In this document: one piece after another, positions 1 through 11,395 of the stretch | Layout of the letters: the number at the start of each line of letters is the position of its first letter | Position numbering within the stretch: the first letter of the stretch is position 1 | Assembly: GCA_946803715.1 (NCBI GenBank) | Contig: CAMPET010000038.1 | Location: forward strand, 282,360 to 343,574 | From: Beroe ovata | Lineage: Eukaryota; Ctenophora; Nuda; Beroida; Beroidae | Length of the DNA stretch: 61,215 bases | Direction: 5' to 3' | The notes under the pieces: generated by a model | Seen by the model: the letters and a program-made list of their open reading frames with translations, nothing else | What the model was told of the DNA's origin: nothing | The model's database searches: none | Translations under genes and position numbers: made by a program

Positions 1-388
1 TGTGTGTGTGTGTGTGTGTGACAGTGAAGTACAGTTCGGGGAGTTTGCTGGGTTTTGAATTCGCGGTGTAGATTATATTCCACGAGGATAGAGCCCACAG
101 TGTGGGATAAACCAAGCTACATTATGGAGCTATATTGTGGCAGTGTTTAGCTAGTTCCCTTCTTGTCAGAGAGGATGAAAAATTTCCCCATTTCAAGACA
201 CAAAGTTGAAATATCCATTAACAATAGCCAGCCCGCCCATCTACACGCAGTACGCACCAATGTCGGAAAACTTTCATATTACCCGTGTGTCCATTTTGAT
301 CGCTATCATTCACTCATAGAGATTAGAGATCTCTTCAATTTGAAACCAAGGGCAGATTTCCGGCACATTTTGACACAGCTCCGTTCAG

Positions 389-3329
389 GGCATGAAGATT
401 CCTGAGGAGGAAAGAGCAGCATTCCAGTCGATGCCGAATAAAACCTACATCGACGTGCTGACGCAAGACTTTGCTAACCCTGTGAGTGGATATTAAAGTA
501 TCCGGGTGCAGAAAATCTGCATTATTCGATTCCTCGATCTGGGATCAAAGAAAATCTTAATCACCGACATTATAATATTCACCAAAATTTCTACTAGTAA
601 AATATCACCAGACAGCTTCTCGTATCAATTCGGATTTATACCTAGATTATTAAGGTATCGCGCCCGCCGCCCGGGGTAATTTAAAACTGGAAAAGTGATG
701 GAGTTCCTACAAATTGCGAGTTCCCTCTCTCTCACACACATTTTCCTGATTCAAAACCGAGAGATCTAACTAATAAAATTGCAGCTCTTTTTCGAAGATC
801 AAGTTGTGGCACGGATGTCAGAGGGTAAAACACCAGTACCGGACGTGAATGTGTTCTACCATGACAGTTATGTGTCCAAATTGGAATCTTGTGTCACGGA
901 CCACCTCACAGATCTCGAGTAAGTGCTCCCATGGATTACCACTATTACATAAGGAGAATGGGCCCGGGTGTACACACAATCGCACTAAGGCAAAGTGGGA
1001 GCCATACCCTAGCTGAACACGACCGGGAAACAAGTCCCGTTCTGCAGCTCCCCAGGGATCCCCAGCTCCTCACGGATAACAAACTCGAGCCGCGCCACGC
1101 GCAATAATCCGATATAATCCGAGTTTTTCTCTCTCTCTCCTAGGGATTTCAAGAGATACATTGCTACCCGGTACATGCTGTTCTATGCTTACTCTGCAAA
1201 GGAGAGCTGGAGAGAACTGGCGTGGACATACTCAAAGGAGATTACCAAGGTTGCCGTGAAACCTCCCCGATGGAAAGCATGTGTTCAAACTGTGAGTTGG
1301 ACCAAGCGGGTCACTTGTTTTCGATTTACAAGAGGAAAGAAATCTCAGAAATACATTCTACAGGCGGAAGTGTAAATAATATTCCCGATTCTCAGATGAC
1401 TTCATATCTGCCCGAATGCGTGGGGAGGGTGTTTGTGGAAGAAAACTTCAAAGAGGAAGCAAAGAAGAAGGTTTACATGAAAACCACGTCGACTTTAATA
1501 TATGGGAATTTCGTTTTGCTGAATATCCATAATCCAAGTTATGGTTAGAATCGACTCAAATGAGATAACAGATTTTGATTGAGCAGTGAGATAAACTGGT
1601 AAATAGTTTGATTGCATGCTTTTCAGACACTCTCAATGATCGAAGATATCAAGGGGGCGTTCAGAGAAATTCTACCTTCACTTGACTGGATGGATGATGA
1701 AACAAGAGCAGCAGCGATTGAAAAGGTAAGTGAGTGTGTAAGTGAGTGAGTGAGGGAGTGAAAGAGTGAGTGAGTGTGTAAGTGAGTCAGTGAGTGAGTG
1801 AAAGAGGGAAAGAGTGAATGAGTGAATGAGTGAGTAATTGAGTTAGTGAGTGAAAGGATGAACCGAACACGTAAAAGGAGACATTTCAGGCAGATATGGT
1901 GGCAAACAAAATAGGATACGAGGATTGGATCTTAGATAATGAACAACTGAACGAATACGTGGGACTTGTAAGTTACTTCTCTATCGGCCCACGGCCTCCT
2001 TCATTCCTCTAACAAGTAGACAGACAGTAAACAATTGCTCAATGCTTACAACCAACTGCAGTCTACAAACTGAAACAAACGTACAAACAAACAAACACAG
2101 ACGAACACAATTACCTCGGCAGATGGTGATGGACTCCGAGGATCTCCTGACCAGCACCATGTCCGGAGATAGGGCCCTGACTGTGCGGAACTTTGACTCA
2201 GCCGGCCAGGAAGTGAACAAGAAGAAGTGGTACATGTCTCCAGCTATCGTCAACGCATACTACAGTCCTAAGGTTGGTGTTCTGGTTAATAAACTCGGAA
2301 GAGGATATGGTAGATAACCCCATCGAATAATCATATCAACTGTCGCATAATGGATAACATCATTTTGTTATCAAATGACAAATTACTCAGGGAAATGAGA
2401 TGGTGTTTCCGGCGGCAATCCTACAGCCACCATTCTACAGTATGAACTATCCTAACTATGTCAACTATGGCGCTATTGGGGTTGTTATTGGCCACGAGCT
2501 TACCCACGGATTCGATGATCAAGGTTCAATGATCATTTTTATAATTATGGTTATGAGGCACGGTGACGTCATTTATTGTGTTTTCTTGTTTCCCTGACAC
2601 AACCCTCGATTAGGTCGTCAGTATGACAAATACGGTCACCTTAAGGAATGGTACACGGACCTTGCAAAGGAAGGCTTCGAGGAGAGATCAAAGTGTATGG
2701 TGGACCAATACAACAACTACGAGATATTGGGTAACAAGGTGAGTATTGCTCGCCGCGATCCAATGCTCAGTTAAACCTGTCATACGAAACCATGTAATGG
2801 TTAATGGTTATATTTGTAAGCATTTAATCAAAGAGTACAACTATATGCTCGTAAGCAGCAATCACTGCACTACGACCAAATATTATACTCTAGGTGAACG
2901 GTAACTTGACTCTTGGTGAAAACATAGCTGACAATGGTGGGGTGAAACAGTCCTTCACAGCTTATCAGAACTGGGTAGAGAGAAATGGCCCTGAACACAC
3001 GCTGCCTGGTCTCAATATAACAAACGAACAGGCTTTCTTCATTTCATATGCCCAGGTTTCACTCGAGATAAGAATATAAGTGGCAAGGTTCGGAATGGAT
3101 ATCGCATTTGAGTACCAAAAACCATCTCTTCAATACATTCTCTTCCATTCAGTTGTGGTGTCAGAAGAAGACTAAGGAAGCGTTCGACCGGATGACAGCC
3201 CTAGACCCACACAGTCCTGGCGTATTTAGAGTGAATGGGGCTGTGGAGAATTCGAAGGAATTCTCACAAGCTTTCAATTGCAAAAAAGGCGATCCTATGA
3301 ACCCGGACGGTAAATGTGAGGTATGGTGA
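389..3329 (+). CDS. M13 zinc metallopeptidase (neprilysin/endothelin-converting-enzyme type), 5' part outside the window
   Basis: Cell-surface or secreted-side endopeptidases of this family cleave small peptides. Eleven exons join in frame: 389-481, 785-918, 1144-1291, 1396-1470, 1627-1725, 1890-1967, 2123-2272, 2391-2523, 2614-2738, 2894-3055 and 3153-3329, giving 457 residues. The family is usually about 700-770 aa, so the N-terminal membrane anchor and first ~250 residues lie upstream of the window. Diagnostic motifs: VNAYYSP substrate-binding strand (exon 7), [11 protein letters not shown] zinc site (HExxH at 2493-2507), GENIADNGG with the third zinc-ligand Glu (~2918), PHSPGVFR near the end, and a terminal CEVW like the family CxxW. 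All catalytic residues I can check are present, so it should be active. Assignment to the neprilysin, ECE or NEP-like subgroup is not possible from this half. Confidence 0.93.
1730..1860. repeat. GAGT/GAAT tetranucleotide microsatellite in M13 peptidase intron
   Basis: The intron after the exon ending at 1725 is largely an imperfect array of GAGT with GAAA and GTAA variants, beginning directly after the donor GTAAGTGAGT. The donor itself is part of the repeat, so several overlapping GTAAGT or GTGAGT donors exist at this exon end. Confidence 0.85.
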
Positions 3330-4143
3330 GAGCCGACGATTTATTTGTATTCAACATAATATTACCTTGAGTGTGGCATAGCGCGCAGAAAAATCCCCAA
3401 CAATCAATCACACTGATTTAGTCAGAGACACAGATCAGAGTTATCTCGTGGGTTCAGATTATGGAGGTTGCTTCTCCGATATGTTTAATGTTTATGTTCC
3501 ACAGCGTTATATATGATTTTACGTTAATTTCAAGCTTATTGAAGTTAGTTCAATATATGACTGTGTAGTAATGCAGACTATTAATGTTAACAATATTATA
3601 ATTCAGTGACCGGTATGACCATCCTTATCGAAAGATTGAAAGACACGTCATTCGCTAGGATATCCATGATAATTCAGACGGCTATGTGACAAAGTTGACG
3701 CTTTTCTACACACGTCACACATAATTCATTATTGTAACTTGTCCTATTTCCGAGTTATCTTTATCATATGAAGTTAATTCATCGTTGATGATCATCATGA
3801 TATTTAAGTATGATATTTTTAGATATTTCATTTAAATCACTAAAGCTTGAATTGTTCATAACTTCTTAAAAATTACATGGAGTTGACCGCACTCCTGGAC
3901 CATCAGCCAGTTCAGGTCCGCGGCAGTGGGACCCCCAGACACAGCTGTCTGTTCACGGAATACGTGACGTAACACACATGTGTGGTACGCGGGGCTGGCA
4001 CGAGGAGACACTCTCTCACTTCATTATAACATGAGGAGTGTCTCCCCCCACTGTGGCCCCCGCGAGGGGTGGGGACCGTCCGTAGTTTCCGATTCCGTTT
4101 TCCTCTAATCAGTCCGTTTCAGCATGTGTGGGGTTCCATCCTC
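3330..4143. other. Convergent intergenic region
   Basis: It holds the 3' ends of the peptidase (+) and the small membrane protein (-). I see no coding exon or repeat family; a short GC-rich patch lies at about 3,890-4,070. Confidence 0.5.
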
Positions 4144-4557
4144 TCATATGTCATCAGGAATATCAATGATGACATCCTGAGTGACCGGGGAAACTTGTAT
4201 GAGCCGAGATCTGGTGACGTCTGGATCTGTTTCTTCATCATCATCTCCATCATCAGGGAGTCCGAGTTCAAGATCCACAAAATATGTTGACTGGTCCGTG
4301 AAGCGGGTCACACGAGGCAAATCGCTCGCTTGTTTCCGTATGGATTCCCGGAGGTCACTGATAGTGCGACACAATTTCTTTGCTAGAGCGTGGTTTTCCT
4401 TCTCCATTTCGTCAAGCAAGTCTTTCACGATATGGAGAGATTGGTACTGCAACGAATCATCGAATCCGGTGCAGCAAAAGACCATAGTTCCGCCACCTAG
4501 ACAGGAGATGGCAAACACAACTATGGCTATGAGAATGAGTAGATCTGTAGTATCCAT
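4144..4557 (-). CDS. Small single-pass membrane protein, 137 aa, unknown function
   Basis: One-exon ORF from a clear ATG. Residues ~5-30 form a hydrophobic segment (LLILIAIVVFAISCLGGG), followed by two Cys (FCC) that could be palmitoylated. Residues ~38-78 are a charged helix with heptad-like Leu/Ile spacing, and the tail is very acidic (DDGDDDEETDPD) ending in IDIPDDI. This suggests a signal-anchor protein with a short coiled coil and an acidic soluble tail. I do not recognise a family. Support for a real gene is the full-length protein-like composition and a TATA motif about 120 bp upstream on the same strand. The + strand ORF in the same interval is a shadow. Confidence 0.55.
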   Translation of the reverse strand: MDTTDLLILIAIVVFAISCLGGGTMVFCCTGFDDSLQYQSLHIVKDLLDEMEKENHALAKKLCRTISDLRESIRKQASDLPRVTRFTDQSTYFVDLELGLPDDGDDDEETDPDVTRSRLIQVSPVTQDVIIDIPDDI

Positions 4558-4678
4558 CTTGAAATGGGATAGTACAGCGATTTGATTGCTTGAGATAAGC
4601 GGTGAAATCGAATTCAGTAGTAAACGCGTATAGAAAGTGCAATGATAGTACTGAATAAGGAGGGAAATTGAGGCGCGC

Positions 4679-4685
4679 TTTTATA
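4679..4685 (-). promoter_or_regulatory. TATA box of the small membrane-protein gene
   Basis: Reading on the - strand the sequence is TATAAAA in a GC-rich context, about 120 bp before the ATG at 4557. That position fits a core promoter with a short 5' UTR. No other TATA element lies between it and the start codon. Confidence 0.45.
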
Positions 4686-5560
4686 AGAATCAGGTCGCAC
4701 GTGCAAATTAAAGATCACGTTGCTACGCAACGGATTTGAGAAAAGTTTCAATGATGTTCTCGCGAAGCTTTGCTGAAATTAATGATGAACTTGGATAAAA
4801 ATGGGAACTTTTTCATCGAGCAACTGCCTTAAATCTAAACAAATGAGTGATTATTTGTAATAAAGGAATACAAACAGCTGCGAAGTACGCCTCTCTTTAT
4901 TCCGAGAGTTGAAACTGGGTGGTGTATGTGGCCAAGTTGTGACAAAAGTTGTCACTTAACGGAGAGAAGACAGTCTTCAAAAATTAGCGCCGCGCAATAG
5001 TGATTTGAAAAAGGATGCTTTCTTCAATAAAATTTCGTGCGGCTTCGCGCGTTACATTAAAGCAACCACTGCTCTACAGGGACCAGTTGACAGATTGTAC
5101 TACACATACCTTGCGCTGCGACGGGCTTTGCTTAAGTTCTAAGTTTTGAATAAAGTTCACCGATCTGTTACAAAAAATGTTGGTAAGAGCGGTGAGTTTA
5201 TAGTTCACTATTCATTGACTTAATAAGTTTTTCGTGTGTGTGTTTTTAAGAACACAACATGCGTATGCAGAGATGATTACATCGGAATAGTTATTGAGAT
5301 TCCAAGTATTGAGATTCCAATAATAAAAACATGAAAAGCACCAAAATCAAATAATAATAATAGCCTAGAAAAAGAGCATAATATCAAAAGGATTTCGAAA
5401 GTTCGTCACAACACCACTTAACGTTCAACTTCTTTCCCAACATCCTTACAACTTACTCACCCACTACCTGGAAACAAAACGAGGTGAAACCAATTGCAAC
5501 GGTAAACATCGATTCATTTGTAAATCTAGTTTTACTTCATCACGGATACACGAAAAATCA
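4686..5560. other. Intergenic, no gene seen
   Basis: AT-rich sequence between the upstream side of the small membrane-protein gene and the taxilin 3' end. No long ORF, tandem repeat or hairpin stands out; taxilin 3' UTR probably occupies its right edge. Confidence 0.4.
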
Positions 5561-7713
5561 TCAGCAAACCTCAATACCATCATTGACTAGGGATCGCGCT
5601 TCTCCGTCCTCCGCCTCGCCATTCTCCTGATCCTCGCCATTCTCCCCACTTTTACCAGGGCTATCCTCACCGGGCACCTCTCTCGTCTCCTCCAAATGAG
5701 GAGGAGAAGGGTGGTCCTCACTTTCCTCACCCTCCTCACACGTTTTCTCGGGATTATCCTCAGAGATGGAACTCCCAGCCGCCTCACCTCTCTTCTCCTC
5801 ACTCGACTCCTTGAACTTCGCTATCTGATCCCGACAGTTTTTGTTCTCAAGTTGCAAAGCCCGACAAAGTTTTTCCAACTTCTCGTTCTTGGTTTTACTT
5901 GCTCGCAACTGCAATGACGTAATGAATTCAGGTAAATCCCGAGAAATTATGGCGAGATATTGAATTTTATCCGGTGTCTGTTTTTTGTGAGGGAGAGAAA
6001 GAAGTCGAGTCACACCTGGAAAAGTCTAGACTAACCTCTTCAGCCATAGTGAACATGCTCTTGCTGATCTGCTCATTCTTACTCTTTAGAGTGAAGTTCT
6101 CCTTCTCTAGTTTCTTGATCGTCTTGCTCATTTTGTTCATTTCTTGCTTGAATGTGGCGAACACATCATTCGACCTGTGAGTTAATGATAGTTAATGAGC
6201 TAAAATACAAGGTAATATTATGAACATATTGCATAGCGTTTACTTTAGTATAGCGTTATTAGAGGTCTACTTACTGTATAAAAGTTGGATGATTCCACAT
6301 CCACAATAGTTATGAATGAGCAACACCTGTACTTAGTACTACCTAGTAAGAGTTTTCTGGAACTCTTCGAACTTCTCTGTGTAGAGGGACAGTTGTTTCC
6401 TTAGCTCCTGCTCTTGCTCTATCAACAATTCATTCTTCTTCTTTTCCTTTACGTACTCTTCCAACAACTGCAAGGTAGTCAAAGGAGGATGAGGTGTAGC
6501 GGAATCATTAAGTGAGCCTGGTTTCAGGTTTTCAACAAAAGGTGAACGTTTTCTCAAAATTAAGAGATTACCCCCTCACATTTCGTTTCTCTGTAAGATC
6601 TTTCTGTTTGTCTTCAGCACCCCGCATGGCTTGCTGTGCTAGTTTTGTCTCCCAAAGTTGGATTTCTAGACTTTTCTGCTTTAGTATCTTTTCAACGTGC
6701 TAGAGGCGATGAGAAATCAAGCATTCAGCAATGTGTCAGAGGCCAGAGGGTCTCGGTTTGAAATCCACGCAAGTGTAACTTCGCACAAGTTCTAACTGCT
6801 CACCTCTTCTCTAGTCTTGTGTTCTTCCAGCAGGTTTTGAAGTTTACTCGCCAACTCCATGTTGTCCTTCTGGAGGGTCTGGTTCGACTTTTGGTTGTCT
6901 TCCATCTTATCATTTATATCGTTTATCGTAGTCTGAAGTAATAAGTTCGCAATGATATTATGTTTGAAATCAATCATTAGCAATAGAAGCGATCACTAGA
7001 AGATGACATTTATGTGAACCTGGAACTTAGCCGCGATCTCTTGCCTCTTCTTGTCCTCCTCCTTATTCCTTTGATCGTATTCTTCCTGAATAGTATAATC
7101 TTACATATTAATTGTTCAGATCCCATAGACACGGAGTGAGAAATAATTCTATCTCGCAGTTTTATTTTTCCATACCTTCAGACATTTGACATGTCTCTGG
7201 AGTTCTCTGCAGAGACTCTCTAACTTGCTCTTAGCGAGGTTTGCCCGGTTATACGATGCTTGTAGATGGTCCCTCTCGTCGAGAACCTGGTCGTGCTTCT
7301 TCTTCATCTCTTCGTGACGGGTGTCAGTCACTTTGTGCTGGTGTGCCTGTACAGGGAAGAGATAGGACCAAGCAGTCAACCTGGCAATTTATCATTGATA
7401 ATTGATCAATTACTTCTCCTGCTATCGAATTGATCGTTACTGAGAATTGCTGAGAATTTATCTTCACTGATTACCCACCAACTCAACGTATTTTTGAATC
7501 AGGCATTCCAACTTTTGCTCAGTTGTCTCGTGAGTGTTGAGAACGTTCTTTAGAGCTTTAGCTTCGGAGTCCAAATCTGTAAGAGATGGCCATGAGACGA
7601 CAATCAACATGTCATTAACAAAATAATGATGTATAAGTCATCAGATTGTTCATTTCACCTGGTTTAGTACTTCCGGGAGAAGTTTTAAGGCATTCTTTCG
7701 TCATCATTGTCAT
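5561..7713 (-). CDS. Taxilin family coiled-coil protein
   Basis: Taxilins bind free syntaxins and act in vesicle traffic. Nine exons (minus order): 7659-7713, 7479-7576, 7176-7346, 7020-7085, 6804-6932, 6580-6699, 6343-6467, 6036-6174, 5561-5908. They sum to 1,251 nt = 416 aa. Family landmarks are strong: KLESLCRELQRH in exon 3, NMELASKLQNLLEEH in exon 5, LYTEKFEEFQKTL in exon 7, VFATFKQEMNKM plus KTIKKLEKEN in exon 8, and EKLCRALQLEN in exon 9. The whole centre is predicted coiled coil. The C-terminus is a ~75-residue acidic Glu/Asp/Gly/Pro-rich tail. Exon 2 needs a weak GTGGGT donor to stay in frame. The 18-residue first exon is the least certain part. Which vertebrate paralogue (alpha, beta, gamma) it matches cannot be told. 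Confidence 0.92.
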
Positions 7714-7958
7714 TGTATTGTATCGAAGCTGATCGGTGATATGATGAATCAATCATGAAAACAAAGAACTTGAGACGAAACAAAGGAAAGGGAAAATACA
7801 AAACCTATATAAGGTAGTATAAGTAATATAAGTATTGATTATTCAAACACCTAATTAATTCCATATATCTGACATTAGCATAAAAAGATCTATCATGTAT
7901 AAATGAATTACGGATGATATACAGTATACACTCAATGATCTTGTATGTACAAATCTCA

Positions 7959-9245
7959 CTAATAAAAAGAATTACTTCTCCTACGAGGAGGCTGTTTTTC
8001 TAAAAACGCTTTATACCTCTTTGTATCATTCACAGTCACTGGTTCTTCTATTTCATAACTTGCAAAGGACATTCCATCCTCTGTCATGACCTTTGCTGTC
8101 AGAATGTCTTCTTGGATATTTCCATCAGCTTGCAAATCGCAAACACCAGATTGATATTTTTGAAATTCGTGCAAGTGTTTAGCAAGTTCCCAACACTTTT
8201 CAAAATTGATTATTTCTGTACCCTCCAACTTTGTTTTCTTGATCTCATATGTTGTATGAATGTCCTTTACAAGCAATGTGAAAAATGGGATTACACATGT
8301 GTGTTGTTCTGATGCTTTGTTCAGTGCACTTCTATACGCCTTGAAATTCTCAGATGGACTCATCTGCCTTTCCAACATTTGGAGGTGTTCTGTTTTGGTC
8401 TTATCAAGCTTTTCATTCAGTTTATGGAGCCGAGTTATTGAACTCTGATTAACACCAGCCAAAATGGCCATAGCAGAGTTGAAATTACCTACATTGAAAC
8501 AGGATACAGCCACGTCCATGAAATATTCCATTGTCAAGTGTCTTGCTCCACCAAGCTCAGGAGCCAGTATCTCAGATGCAACAAAGTGGGAGAGGTGATT
8601 AAACCAATTCACATATTTGTCAACATCTTTGCATGTACTATCAGATGCAACATCCTTCCCCAGCATTGATATCATTTGATCACATGAAATATTATTCAAG
8701 AAATCGAGCTCAATGTGAGTAAGTTGAGCAGCAACTAAATCAGGTTTAATATCTCTGACAAAATTAACATCTTCCCATGATTCTGATTTAGGAACCTTTT
8801 TCTTTACCTTAACATCTGTTAATCTGTTATCCAACATTTGTATCAATCGATTGCAGCCAGGGGAGCTGGATGCATCTAAATTATGGCAAAAACGACGTGC
8901 TTCATGGAGTCTCTCCATCATAATTGGTCTAACAAAATCACTAGAAAAAGTTTCAGTCCACTGAAGAATGAAAAGGAGTAAATGTGGGGCAACTGTTGTT
9001 GTTTCTGGCAAATCAGGATTAGACTGTTCAATTTGGCACCTCTCCATAACTTGTTGAAGGACATCAATAGGGTCAATGAATAAGCGGCATGATAGCAAGA
9101 ATGCAAAAAGGTAATCCTCTGTGGGATAGTATTCTGCTGTTGGTGTCAAATGGCCAATTAAATCATTGATTGTTCCAGCAACAACTCTTCCATTTTCGAA
9201 CTGCAATGAGTTGTCATCTTCATCTTCCATTCTGGAAATGAGCAT
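7959..9245 (-). CDS. RASGEF1-like Ras/Rap guanine nucleotide exchange factor, intronless
   Basis: Single-exon ORF; ATG at 9245 or, more likely, 9230 (MEDEDD), giving 423-428 aa. Residues ~15-140 form a RasGEF N-terminal module (GTINDLIGHLTP...YYPTEDYLFAFLLSCRLF), and ~170-400 the catalytic CDC25-like domain (LVAAQLTHIELDFLNNI, NWFNHLSHFVASEIL, FNSAMAILAGVNQSSITRL, VIPFFTLLVKDI, INFEKCWELAKHLHEFQ). The short length and lack of other domains match the RASGEF1A/B/C family, which activates Rap2-type GTPases. The C-terminus is basic (PPRRRSNSFY). It lacks introns while its immediate neighbours have 9-34 exons, so a retrocopy origin is possible; the reading frame is intact. Confidence 0.88.
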   Translation of the reverse strand: MLISRMEDEDDNSLQFENGRVVAGTINDLIGHLTPTAEYYPTEDYLFAFLLSCRLFIDPIDVLQQVMERCQIEQSNPDLPETTTVAPHLLLFILQWTETFSSDFVRPIMMERLHEARRFCHNLDASSSPGCNRLIQMLDNRLTDVKVKKKVPKSESWEDVNFVRDIKPDLVAAQLTHIELDFLNNISCDQMISMLGKDVASDSTCKDVDKYVNWFNHLSHFVASEILAPELGGARHLTMEYFMDVAVSCFNVGNFNSAMAILAGVNQSSITRLHKLNEKLDKTKTEHLQMLERQMSPSENFKAYRSALNKASEQHTCVIPFFTLLVKDIHTTYEIKKTKLEGTEIINFEKCWELAKHLHEFQKYQSGVCDLQADGNIQEDILTAKVMTEDGMSFASYEIEEPVTVNDTKRYKAFLEKQPPRRRSNSFY

Positions 9246-9577
9246 CAATAAACATTAATCCTTACCCCTTAGATAGTCCTGACATAAGGATTCTAGTTAG
9301 ATTAAAACATAACACATTCAAACAATGAATTTTACAGGGATAGGAGTGGATCCTAATAATCATAATTCCAAGCAAGACCTGTTTAATGCTTTCACCTGAA
9401 AGCCAATTGGTGATGCAAGAATAGGACTTATGTCTGGCAAGGTGCCAGTCATGGTATGGTAATGCTACAGACAATAGACATGTATGTACTATGAATCTTT
9501 TTCCAATATATTGTGTCAGTATTGTATTACTCTTATCTAGTGATATGAATGATTGTGTGACCCGAGTGTCCACATAA

Positions 9578-9594
9578 GATAAGATAAGATAAGA
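9578..9594 (+). repeat. Short TAAGA pentanucleotide array
   Basis: About four perfect AAGAT/TAAGA units (GATAAG repeated) upstream of the RASGEF1-like gene. Confidence 0.6.
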
Positions 9595-9860
9595 ATTTAT
9601 GGTATAAACCATCACACATTTCAAGAAAATTTCATCAATACAATCTCAGCCACTGAAAAACGCCACCTTTCGCAAAGGTGTCCACTACATCATGATCAAG
9701 TATTCGGGTCATCTAGTGCAAATGCAAATTGCAAAAGCAATAGATGAACATGTTTCTCGCACGCAAAGGCATGGTATAGTAATTCCGCCCGCGCTAGAGG
9801 TAAAATCTCGGCAGCGCACTGCGCGTCTCCGTTCTTTCTTTTACGACTTTTCAGATCACC

Positions 9861-10243
9861 TTGCCGGATGTTATCTTATCTGTCCACTGTTTCTCGCGCG
9901 CGGCGCGCGCGCCTTCATCGAAGGCCGAAACATTTCGGCCTTCGATGATCTTGTCGATCGATGATAGATTGATAAACCCATGACCCTGTCGAGAATTTCG
10001 TTTTGCGCGCGCGCGGCTCAAACTTATTCTCGGACAGAGCTTCAGCTCAGACGTGCTGACGCAAGCCGCTTCGCGGCTTGCATCAGCGGTCTAGCATCTG
10101 CATCGCCAGACAACGATGATCATGATGATCATGAAGGCGCGGCGCGCGCGCCTCGCGCAAGAAACATTGGACAGATAACATGAACATCCGGCAAAAATTC
10201 TCGACAGGGGCTATCAATAATCAATATCATCCGCGACAGCCAA
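9861..10243. mobile_element. Composite of two palindromic (MITE-like) elements
   Basis: The outer arms at 9861 (TTGCCGGATGTTATC...) and ending 10194 (...CATCCGGCAA) are inverted repeats, each followed inward by a GC-rich CGCGCG tract and the GCCTTCATCGAAGGCCG hairpin core. Between them and just to the right lie arms of a second element: GTCGATCGATGATA...CTGTCGAGAATTTCG at ~9952-9994 and CTCGACAGGGGCTATC...GACAGCCAA ending 10243. The same two element types occur nested at 54.3-54.7 kb. No transposase ORF is present, so these would be non-autonomous. Confidence 0.75.
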
Positions 10244-10319
10244 ACTTGGGAATCGAACGCCACTCCAAGTCCATGTCCACGTCACATGACACTCGGTCCA
10301 CTCGTAGTCGTACAAAATT

Positions 10320-10717
10320 CATCGCCCTATTTTTTTGAAAATTCTTATTTTTGTCTCTTTTTCGGTAAAACTAAAGGTAAAACAGATATGAATTCGGAAT
10401 CGACATATTTTAGGCGCTGATTCCGAATCACGCGACGATCACCCTATGTGATGTAGGGTAAAATTGCTTCCCTGGCGAGTTATGGGCAAACAGTTTGAGT
10501 TATGACCAAACATGAAGCAGTTTTTCGCGAAAAACTGCTTGAGCTTCATGTTTGGTCACGTGACCAGACATTTTTCCACTTAATCGCGTTTTACTTTTAA
10601 ACCCTCGGGTTAGGGTTTGGGACTTGGGTCAGGGTTTGGAAGTATCCTGTGGGTTAGGGTTTGGGATGGGTCAGGAAACCGAAAAAACCTAAGTCACGTG
10701 ATAAAATTAGGGCGATG
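10320..10717. mobile_element. Foldback element with CATCGCCCTA termini
   Basis: Terminal inverted repeats CATCGCCCTA (10320-10329) and TAGGGCGATG (10708-10717). The interior holds a long perfect-armed hairpin (10504-10557, arms GACCAAACATGAAGC...) and a run of degenerate TTAGGG/TCAGGG telomere-like units at about 10,600-10,675. No ORF is present. No clear target-site duplication could be read. Confidence 0.55.
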
Positions 10718-11317
10718 GATTTAGTTAGAGCAATATTATTATTACTATTAGTTAACCGCGATTGGAAAGCTACTGTTACCGCTGCAGTTCAACATTTGAG
10801 ACAACTTTGAGTAAAATAATGCAATTGCATTTGCATGTTCCCTTGGCCCCACGCTAAGCCAAATTGCCAACGAGTACGACGTTTCAGTTCAAAGAGTTCA
10901 AAGAGTTGAACTTGAGTAGGGGCGCGCAACATACGTGCGCAAAAATTAAATTCAAAGCAAATGCAGTGTGAGTGACTCGTGAATAACTGTACTTCATCTT
11001 GCTGTTGCATTCGAACTTCACTTCAGCTTTTCTGCCCTCTAAACTGTAAGTCCCAGCCAAACAAAATATCAAAAAATTGAAACTGCTCCGTGACCCATGC
11101 CTATTGCCTAAACAGAAACTGTGCGTGCCTAAACCGAGCCTGCGCGTAGCAGTAGTGAGTTCTCTTCAGTGTTCAGCATTCTGCTTCAACAACGCTCGTT
11201 CCCCACTGTCTCTCGTCTCTACACTGAGAATTGATACGTCAAGAGTATCCGATAATTATAAATTCTACACGAGAAACCATGGGCATCCTCTAACTTAAAC
11301 TATAAGTATAACCAAGA

Positions 11318-11395
11318 GTGGGTCAATCCTTGGATTAGAAAATCGATATCTAGCATTTTGCTATTTTTGCAGTATACCCATACACCTATAGATAT
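11318..11395 (+). repeat. Dispersed repeat, copy 1
   Basis: A ~75-bp segment starting TCAATCCTTGGATTAG recurs in inverse orientation at about 55,083-55,154 with only a few differences. Both copies lie in gene-free DNA near palindromic elements, so it is probably a fragment of a mobile element. Confidence 0.7.

Noticed and set aside
163-405. 80-codon ORF ahead of the M13 exon
   Set aside because: It begins at a non-ATG codon, is in a different frame from the peptidase exon it overlaps (389-481), and shows no family motif.
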